Source: JBBSQE01 sp038258095 (GTDB taxonomy: Bacteria; Actinomycetota; Thermoleophilia; Solirubrobacterales; 70-9). Taken from it: a DNA stretch of 9,940 bases. The notes below the pieces were generated by a model. The model was not told the origin of the DNA, ran no database searches, and worked only from the letters and a program-made list of their open reading frames with translations. The position numbers and the translations under genes are program-made. This document shows, piece after piece, positions 6,266-9,940 of this stretch. How positions within the stretch are numbered: position 1 is the first letter of the stretch; every line of letters starts with the position of its first letter. The DNA is taken from the NCBI GenBank assembly GCA_038258095.1, contig JBBSQE010000120.1, forward strand, positions 1 through 9,940. Direction: 5' to 3'.

Positions 6266-6614
6266 CGAAGCCCGTTTCGGGTCCGTGCCAGAAGTCGACG
6301 GCGTCGTCTGAGAGCTGCCAGCAGTAGAAGGCCTCCCGGCCGTCGATGACCGTCGGGAAGTCGATCAGCCCGCGTTCGATGTCGCGCACGAGGATGCCCG
6401 CCTTCGAGAGGCTCGTCAGCAGCCGGCGGACCTCGAGGAACGACTCGCCGACCTGGGTTCCGGCCTCACCGCCTCCGTTCTGCGGAGCGGCGTCCGAGAG
6501 GACGGTGTGGGCCTCGGCATCGGTCAGCAGGTCGCGCGCGTCGCGCAGGCGCTGCAGGAGCGGGCGCAGCGTGGGCAGGGAGGCGTTCGCCTCCTCCCGG
6601 GTGTAGTGGCGCAC
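6243..6614 (-). CDS. DUF2203 domain protein
   Basis: This 123-residue protein starts at the GTG at 6614, 8 nt after the stop of the EVE gene and directly behind a GAGGGG run that can serve as its ribosome site. An in-frame ATG at 6743 lies inside the EVE gene and would add an unlikely Arg-rich extension. The sequence follows the usual DUF2203 pattern. It opens with YTREEANASLPTLRPLL (4-20), continues into a charged helix, then has AGILVRDIERGLIDFPTVIDG (72-92). It ends with the conserved block AFYCWQLSDDAVDFWHGPETGFDGR (95-119), including WH and a Gly-Phe-x-Gly-Arg turn. The length is normal for the family. The molecular function of DUF2203 proteins is unknown to me. There is no signal peptide or membrane segment, so it should be cytoplasmic. 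A Gly-rich stretch near residues 46-52 probably forms a flexible loop between helices. Confidence 0.85.
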   Translation of the reverse strand: MRHYTREEANASLPTLRPLLQRLRDARDLLTDAEAHTVLSDAAPQNGGGEAGTQVGESFLEVRRLLTSLSKAGILVRDIERGLIDFPTVIDGREAFYCWQLSDDAVDFWHGPETGFDGRKPLD

Positions 6615-6622
6615 CCCCTCGC

Positions 6623-7081
6623 TCAATTGCCGGCCGGGGTGGCGGCTGCGTCGCGGATCCGCTCTCCGAGGAGCTGCGCATCCCGCTCGCCGACGATGCG
6701 AAGCTGGCCCTGGAAGGCGAGATGCCAGTGCTCGGCCGGCCACTTCGCGATGTGCTCCAGCCGACCGACCATCTCGATGGCCGGGACGAAGTCCTCCTCG
6801 TCGAGCACTACGACGGGCTCGGCGTCGACCCGCCAGGGGTAGGCGTCGGGCTTCTTCGGGTTGCCGGGCCAGACCGGCGTCCTGTCCTCGAACATCTCCG
6901 AGGTGACCCGAGCGATTGCGCCGAACTCCTGAACCTGGGTGAGGTAGAAGACGATCTCGTCGCCGACCTCCATCTGCTCCGCCTGGTTCCGGCGTCGCTC
7001 CTTGAAGCCGATGACGTCGAAGCCGCGCTCGACGTTGACGCGGAAATTGTCGGGTGAGCCGGTGAGGATCCAGGTCTTCAT
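6623..7081 (-). CDS. EVE domain protein (PUA-like)
   Basis: This 152-residue protein consists almost entirely of one EVE domain. It begins with WILTGSPDNFRV (4-15), followed by GFDVIGFKERRRNQAEQMEVGDEIVFYLTQVQEFGAIARVTSEMFED (20-66), and then the WP..P..YPWRVDAEPVVVLDEEDFVPA segment (71-101). These correspond to the strand-turn-strand core of the fold, with W4 and Y46 as candidate aromatic residues lining a pocket. EVE domains belong to the PUA superfamily and are thought to recognise modified bases in RNA or DNA. Some occur in restriction or defence contexts, but a free-standing single-domain copy like this is also common in housekeeping settings. The gene starts 4 nt after the stop of the Cys-rich gene, so it is probably translated by coupling. 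The tail after about residue 132 (RIRDAAATPAGN at the end) is not obviously conserved. Confidence 0.87.
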   Translation of the reverse strand: MKTWILTGSPDNFRVNVERGFDVIGFKERRRNQAEQMEVGDEIVFYLTQVQEFGAIARVTSEMFEDRTPVWPGNPKKPDAYPWRVDAEPVVVLDEEDFVPAIEMVGRLEHIAKWPAEHWHLAFQGQLRIVGERDAQLLGERIRDAAATPAGN

Positions 7082-7085
7082 CAGG

Positions 7086-7484
7086 TCAGCGTATGGGTAT
7101 GTCCTCGACGCCGTCCGCCTCGCTTGGCTGCTCGCCCGGCGGCCGCTGGAGGTAGCCGTCGATCAGGGCTCGCAGCATCATCAGGGAGTCGCGCTGGACG
7201 GCCTGGAGCTGGCCGCGGATCTCCGGCGGAGCGCCCGAGCGGAGTACCTCGGCGCCGCGGCAGATCGGGCACCACTCGAGACAGGCGTGACCATCGGGCG
7301 GATGAGGACCGAGGCCCGACCCGGGGGGCGTATCGCCCTGCGGGGGCGGATCGCCCTCCTGCGGCGGCGTATCGCCGGCGTCCGGAGCGGCTCGGGGGCG
7401 GTCACGGTCGGTCCCGGCCGTCCCGTAGAGCTCCCAGAAGCGCCCGGGGCCGTGATCGGAGATCTGGTCAACCGGCTTTGACAT
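7086..7484 (-). CDS. Small Cys-rich protein with Pro repeat, candidate metal-binding adaptor
   Basis: This 132-residue soluble protein lies between the ArsA-type ATPase and EVE genes. Its first 60 residues are low-complexity and contain a Pro-rich repeat (GDTPPQE, GDPPPQ, GDTPPG at about 38-55). A compact motif HACLEWCPIC (66-75) gives Cys68, Cys72 and Cys75, with His61 and His66 nearby, a plausible metal site. A probable amphipathic helix follows (about 86-112, LQAVQRDSLMMLRALIDGYL). From memory, short actinobacterial proteins with a C-P-x-C motif followed by a Leu-rich helix occur near ArsA-like genes, which supports a real protein and an adaptor role, but this is recall and not a search. 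The ATG at 7484 overlaps the upstream gene by 17 nt and has a GGAGGTGA site 9 nt ahead of it. No enzymatic function can be assigned. Confidence 0.75.
   Translation of the reverse strand: MSKPVDQISDHGPGRFWELYGTAGTDRDRPRAAPDAGDTPPQEGDPPPQGDTPPGSGLGPHPPDGHACLEWCPICRGAEVLRSGAPPEIRGQLQAVQRDSLMMLRALIDGYLQRPPGEQPSEADGVEDIPIR
7327..7378 (-). repeat. Imperfect tandem repeat coding for a Pro-rich linker
   Basis: Three imperfect copies of a unit of 18-21 bp centred on the word ATCGCC occur in tandem (ATCGCC at 7332-7337, 7350-7355 and 7371-7376). They encode the GDTPPQE/GDPPPQ/GDTPPG segments of the Cys-rich protein. The period is a multiple of three, so gain or loss of units would keep the frame and could change the linker length between strains. 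Confidence 0.6.
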
Positions 7485-8742
7485 CCTCGAAGGTCACCTC
7501 CAGCTTGCCGTCAGTGAAGCTCGCGGCCGAGGGCCTATGCCTGGCCAGCGCGGTGGGGAGGATGATAGTCCGCCGCTCACCGCCGACTGAGACGATCAGC
7601 TCGTCGCCGACGCGCTTCAGGTCGATCTCCGAGCGTTCCGCGAAGGGGATGTGCACACGCAAAACGGCGGAGTCTCCTTCCATCTCCATCTCGCGGGCGA
7701 GCTCGGGATGAAGGAGGGCATCTGCCTCGATGTCCCCGAACACCTCGTCACCGAGGCGGTCGAGCATCCGGGCGCCCCCCACCTCTTCGTCGAAGAACCG
7801 CGCCTGGAGGATCGGCAGGGGAGCGAAGCCCTCGTGAATCGCCTCCAGGCTCTCCTGCTGGCGGGCCCGCCAGGCTTCGAAGTAGCCCCCGTCGACATCG
7901 GCGGGGAATACCCGGTTGACGACCACGGCATCGGTCAGGTAGCCGTACAGGTTCAGGTACGTGTAGGTCCGCTGCGTCTCGCGGATGACCATCCGGTCTG
8001 GGTTGGTGACGAGCCTGATCGAGCAGGTCCGGCCGTCGCGAAGGATCGCGTTCATCTCGATCAGGTTGCGGACGAGCACTCGGACCTCGGCGAGCACCTC
8101 CGGGCCGGGCAGCTCGAGGTCGAGGCTGCGGGCGATCGGGCGTGCCGCTCCGGTGAGGCGCTTCTCCCAGGGGAAGACCTTCTCGAGCCACCAGCGGGCG
8201 ATGTCGGGGAAGCCGAGCAGCCGCAATGTCTCGCCGGTCGGCGCGCAGTCGACGATCACGGCGTCGAACTCCCCCGAGGTGTGGTGGCGCTTGATCTGCA
8301 GGAGGCTGAAGAGCTCGTCCATCCCGGGCGGGACCGTCAGCTCCTCGGCGCGTATGCGCTCGATCCCACGGCCGGCCAGGAGCGTTGCGAGCCATCGCCG
8401 CACGGCACCCCAGCTCTCCTCCATCTGGCTCTGAGCGCGAACCTCCTGCCCCCCGAGGCACTCGCCGGCCGGCGTCGGCTCCGGGCCGAGACCGGTTTCG
8501 AGCGAGTCCGAGAGGCTGTGGGCGGGGTCGGTCGACAGGACGACCGTCCGCAATCCGGCGGCGGCGCAGCGGCGCGCCGTCGCGGCGGCGATGCTGGTCT
8601 TACCCACGCCGCCCTTGCCTGTGTAGAGAATGGTCCTGGCCGCCTTGACGGGTGTGAGCCTACCCGTGAATCTCCGGTACCGTTGGCGCCTCGAACCCCG
8701 AACCTGTGAGGAACTCTTGAGCAGATTGCGCTTGTTCAGCAT
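7468..8742 (-). CDS. ArsA/Get3-family ATPase with C-terminal HSP20-like domain
   Basis: This is a P-loop ATPase of the ArsA/Get3 (TRC40) family, 424 residues if started at the ATG at 8742. The deviant Walker A TGKGGVGKT is at residues 41-49. LSTDPAHSLSD (69-79) is the switch I region. PPGMDELFSLL (138-148) is a family motif. VDCAPTGETLRLL (164-176) is switch II, and VTNPDRMVIRET (245-256) the adenine-loop region. Residues about 361-419 (VHIPFAERSEIDL to DGKLEVTF) form a small beta domain like the HSP20/alpha-crystallin domain attached to some bacterial ArsA proteins and to Get3d. The metal-linking CxxC of eukaryotic Get3 and the arsenite-binding Cys set of true ArsA are absent, so targeting or chaperone work is more likely than arsenic efflux. 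The first 32 residues are basic, unlike the family, and overlap the divergent lipoprotein gene by 26 bp. Family similarity begins near 8640, so the true start is uncertain. Confidence 0.88.
   Translation of the reverse strand: MLNKRNLLKSSSQVRGSRRQRYRRFTGRLTPVKAARTILYTGKGGVGKTSIAAATARRCAAAGLRTVVLSTDPAHSLSDSLETGLGPEPTPAGECLGGQEVRAQSQMEESWGAVRRWLATLLAGRGIERIRAEELTVPPGMDELFSLLQIKRHHTSGEFDAVIVDCAPTGETLRLLGFPDIARWWLEKVFPWEKRLTGAARPIARSLDLELPGPEVLAEVRVLVRNLIEMNAILRDGRTCSIRLVTNPDRMVIRETQRTYTYLNLYGYLTDAVVVNRVFPADVDGGYFEAWRARQQESLEAIHEGFAPLPILQARFFDEEVGGARMLDRLGDEVFGDIEADALLHPELAREMEMEGDSAVLRVHIPFAERSEIDLKRVGDELIVSVGGERRTIILPTALARHRPSAASFTDGKLEVTFEDVKAG
7494..7501 (-). promoter_or_regulatory. Ribosome binding site inside the ArsA gene end
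   Basis: On the minus strand GGAGGTGA, a near-perfect Shine-Dalgarno sequence, ends 9 nt before the ATG of the Cys-rich gene at 7484. It lies within the final codons of the ArsA-type gene. It fixes the start of the Cys-rich gene and shows that the 17-nt overlap is real and not an annotation artefact. Confidence 0.65.
8650..8716. other. Short divergent region between the ArsA and lipoprotein genes
   Basis: These 67 bases separate the conserved part of the ArsA gene from the lipoprotein start. On the minus strand TAGGCT (8662-8657) fits the TAnnnT -10 pattern 7 nt before the codon where ArsA homology begins, but that codon is GTC and not a normal start. On the plus strand TACCGT (8678-8683) could be a -10 for the lipoprotein, giving a leader of roughly 25-30 nt. 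No clear -35 hexamer goes with either. The promoters are therefore only tentative. Confidence 0.3.
8708..8712 (+). promoter_or_regulatory. Ribosome binding site of the lipoprotein gene
   Basis: GAGGA lies 4 nt before the TTG at 8717. It supports TTG as the start, since no ATG or GTG in frame gives a proper lipoprotein signal peptide. In-frame TTG codons at 8726 and 8732 have no better site. Confidence 0.55.
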
Positions 8743-9763
8743 CTTCCTGGCCGTCTTCGCGATGATCGCGACCCTCGCCGCCTGCGGCGGATCCAGCGAT
8801 TCCGGTACCGGGGGCGGCGACACAGGCGCCAGCTCCGAGAATCCCCAGACGGTCCTCAACCAGGCGTTCAGCGCCGATGCGGCGATCAAGAGCGCTGACA
8901 TCGACCTCTCACTAGATTTCGCGGCGAAGGGCTCCTCCGAGGCGAACTTCTCGGCCAGCCTGACCGGTCCCGTGGAGGGCGGCGGCGGGGATGTCCCGAA
9001 GTTCGACCTCACGGCCAAGGCTGATGGCTCCGGCTCGGGTCAGAACTTCAACTTCGAGGGGGGCGCGACGTCGACCGGCGATGCGTTCTACGTCTCCTAC
9101 GGGGGCAACTCGTATGAGCTGGACGCAGCCACGGCGAGCTATATCAAGCAGGCATTCCAGGCCTCCTCGAAGCAGCAGACCGGGCAGACCGGCAGCCTCC
9201 AGGCTTTCAAGAACGTCCTCACGAACCTGAAGAACGAGGGGACCACGGACGTGGAGGGGACCGAGACGGTCGAGGTCTCCGGGGACGTGGACGTAAAGAA
9301 GCTGGTGGACGCGATTCGCCCGCTCGCAGAGCAGGCCCAGTCCCTCGGGACGGTCGCTCCGGGAACGAGCATCCCGAGCCCGGCCGAGCTCGATCAGGTC
9401 ACGCAGCTCATCAAGAGCGCGACATTCGACGTCTACGCCGGCGCCGACGATCACGTCCTCCGCAAGCTGACCGCGACGATCGATCTCGACGATCCGGCGT
9501 CGAGTGACACCGCGACGATCGAGTTCGACCTCACGCTCGACAAGGTCAACGAGTCCCTCGATGTCTCGGCCCCGGACAACGCGAAGCCGTTGAGCGACCT
9601 CGTCGGGCCGGGTGGCCTGAGCGGCATCCTCGGCGGCGCCGGCCTGAGCGGCGGCTCGGCCGGCGGCAGCGGCGGCACCGCTGCCGCCCCAACCCAGGAG
9701 CAGCTCCAGTGCCTACAGACGGCAAAGACCGCCGCGGATTTGTCGAACTGCATCGGGCAGTAG
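8717..9763 (+). CDS. Lipoprotein (LppX/LolA-like fold suspected)
   Basis: This 348-residue exported lipoprotein starts at the TTG at 8717. The N-terminus is a type II signal peptide: basic SRLR, a hydrophobic core, and the lipobox LAAC with the lipidated Cys at residue 23. A Gly/Ser/Asp linker follows (24-42). Residues about 45-290 alternate beta-type stretches: DIDLSLDFAAKG, KFDLTAKADG, AFYVSYGGNSYEL, TVEVSGDVDVKKLVDAI and LRKLTATIDLDD. This pattern, with 'aiksad...ldf' near the start, resembles LppX/LprG or LolA-type lipoproteins that bind hydrophobic molecules on a curved beta sheet. That resemblance is inference, not proof. A Gly-rich linker (298-320) leads to a short C-terminal helix with Cys332 and Cys345 (QCLQTAKTAADLSNCIGQ), which could form a disulfide. 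It probably sits on the outer face of the cytoplasmic membrane. It diverges from the ArsA-type gene and has no evident link to it. Confidence 0.85.
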   Translation: MSRLRLFSIFLAVFAMIATLAACGGSSDSGTGGGDTGASSENPQTVLNQAFSADAAIKSADIDLSLDFAAKGSSEANFSASLTGPVEGGGGDVPKFDLTAKADGSGSGQNFNFEGGATSTGDAFYVSYGGNSYELDAATASYIKQAFQASSKQQTGQTGSLQAFKNVLTNLKNEGTTDVEGTETVEVSGDVDVKKLVDAIRPLAEQAQSLGTVAPGTSIPSPAELDQVTQLIKSATFDVYAGADDHVLRKLTATIDLDDPASSDTATIEFDLTLDKVNESLDVSAPDNAKPLSDLVGPGGLSGILGGAGLSGGSAGGSGGTAAAPTQEQLQCLQTAKTAADLSNCIGQ

Positions 9764-9773
9764 AGGGCTGCGA

Positions 9774-9802
9774 CCCTCCGTGCACGGATGAGTGACGGAG
9801 GG
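9774..9802 (+). terminator. Strong hairpin after the lipoprotein gene
   Basis: CCCTCCGT (9774-9781) pairs with ACGGAGGG (9795-9802). After a one-base bulge (G9782), CAC (9783-9785) pairs with GTG (9792-9794), leaving a six-base loop GGATGA. The stem begins 10 nt after the lipoprotein stop, which is typical of a terminator, but no T-run follows (the next bases are CCTGG). It may slow or stop transcription, protect the 3' end, or control the next gene, whose first ATG lies in the loop. Confidence 0.5.
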
Positions 9803-9940
9803 CCTGGCCCGACCCACGGCATGCCGAAGATCGATGGCCGGTTCTTTCTCGGACCGCACGGCTGGCCGTACCTGCTGGCACCTCTGATCCCGCTCGCCGT
9901 CGCGCTCGAGGCGCTTGGATCGACGGCCGGAATCATCTTC
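9788..9940 (+). CDS. Membrane protein, start only (possible Ca2+/H+ antiporter)
   Basis: The first 51 codons of a gene that leaves the window at its right edge. The visible protein has a short soluble lead (MSDGGPGPTHGMPKIDGRFFLGPHGWP) followed by the start of a hydrophobic helix (YLLAPLIPLAVALEALGSTAGIIF). The pattern 'L-I-P-L-A-V-A-L-E' followed by small residues and aliphatics resembles the first helix of cation/Ca2+-H+ antiporters of the CaCA/ChaA type, where an L.. .ALE segment opens the transporter. The diagnostic repeats of that family lie outside the window, so this is a suggestion only. Two starts are possible: the ATG at 9788, which lies in the loop of the hairpin, and the ATG at 9821, which would leave the hairpin wholly upstream. 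Neither has a good ribosome site. Confidence 0.5.
   Translation, partial: MSDGGPGPTHGMPKIDGRFFLGPHGWPYLLAPLIPLAVALEALGSTAGIIF

Noticed and set aside
6623..7081. Calling the EVE gene part of an anti-phage defence island
   Set aside because: No nuclease, methyltransferase, restriction or toxin gene is nearby, and free-standing EVE proteins are common in ordinary contexts.
7651..8709. 352-codon open frame on the plus strand opposite the ArsA-type gene
   Set aside because: It covers the ATPase motifs in antisense, has no recognisable domain and shows biased composition typical of shadow frames.
7468..8742. Calling the ATPase an arsenite pump subunit (arsA) for arsenic resistance
   Set aside because: The arsenite-binding Cys set is missing, the protein has a single ATPase half, and no arsB, arsR or arsC gene is present.
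8743..9018. N-terminal extension of the ArsA-type gene to an ATG at 9018
   Set aside because: This 92-residue extension is wholly antisense to the lipoprotein gene and resembles no part of the ArsA family.

Overview
The window is about 9.9 kb of high-GC bacterial DNA. GTG and TTG starts, promoters placed directly on start codons, strong G/C bias at third codon positions, and the gene content (a CoxD-like MoxR ATPase with a VWA partner, an ArsA/Get3 ATPase with a C-terminal HSP20-like domain, a Gly-rich lipoprotein with a Cys-containing tail) suggest an actinomycete. Class Thermoleophilia/Solirubrobacterales is my best guess, from recall of similar proteins and not from any search. I see no rRNA, tRNA, CRISPR array, insertion sequence or phage gene. 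Genes are packed tightly and no gene-free stretch exceeds about 100 bases.

Layout. (1) 1-1067, minus strand: a MoxR-type AAA+ ATPase followed, with an ATGA-type overlap, by the start of a VWA/CoxE-like protein. This is a classic chaperone-like pair. (2) 1104-2612, minus strand: a secreted clan-A glycoside hydrolase-like protein. (3) 2643-5805, plus strand: a small two-helix membrane protein, a secreted alpha-L-rhamnosidase-like six-hairpin glycosidase, and a polyphosphate kinase 2. Blocks 2 and 3 diverge from start codons only 30 bp apart, and both appear to be leaderless. (4) 5744-8742, minus strand: a five-gene operon. In transcription order it encodes an ArsA/Get3-type ATPase with an HSP20-like domain, a Cys-rich Pro-repeat protein, an EVE-domain protein, a DUF2203 protein and a four-helix membrane protein. 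Its last gene overlaps the convergent PPK2 gene by 62 bp. (5) 8717-9763, plus strand: a lipoprotein diverging from the ArsA gene. (6) 9788-end, plus strand: the start of a membrane protein resembling a cation (Ca2+/H+) antiporter.

How the parts may work together. The two secreted glycosidases share a divergent promoter region and may act together on an extracellular polysaccharide. The MoxR/VWA pair probably matures or remodels a metalloenzyme or other complex that is not visible here. The five-gene ArsA operon is the least explained part of the window. It combines a Get3-like ATPase, a possible metal-binding adaptor, a PUA-like EVE reader domain, DUF2203 and a membrane protein. The main unusual points are the unresolved start of the ArsA gene, the recurring leaderless promoter geometry (a -10 hexamer ending exactly 6 nt before the start codon at three genes), a rhamnosidase-like enzyme that lacks the usual general-acid Glu, and a start codon sitting in the loop of a strong hairpin at the 3' end.
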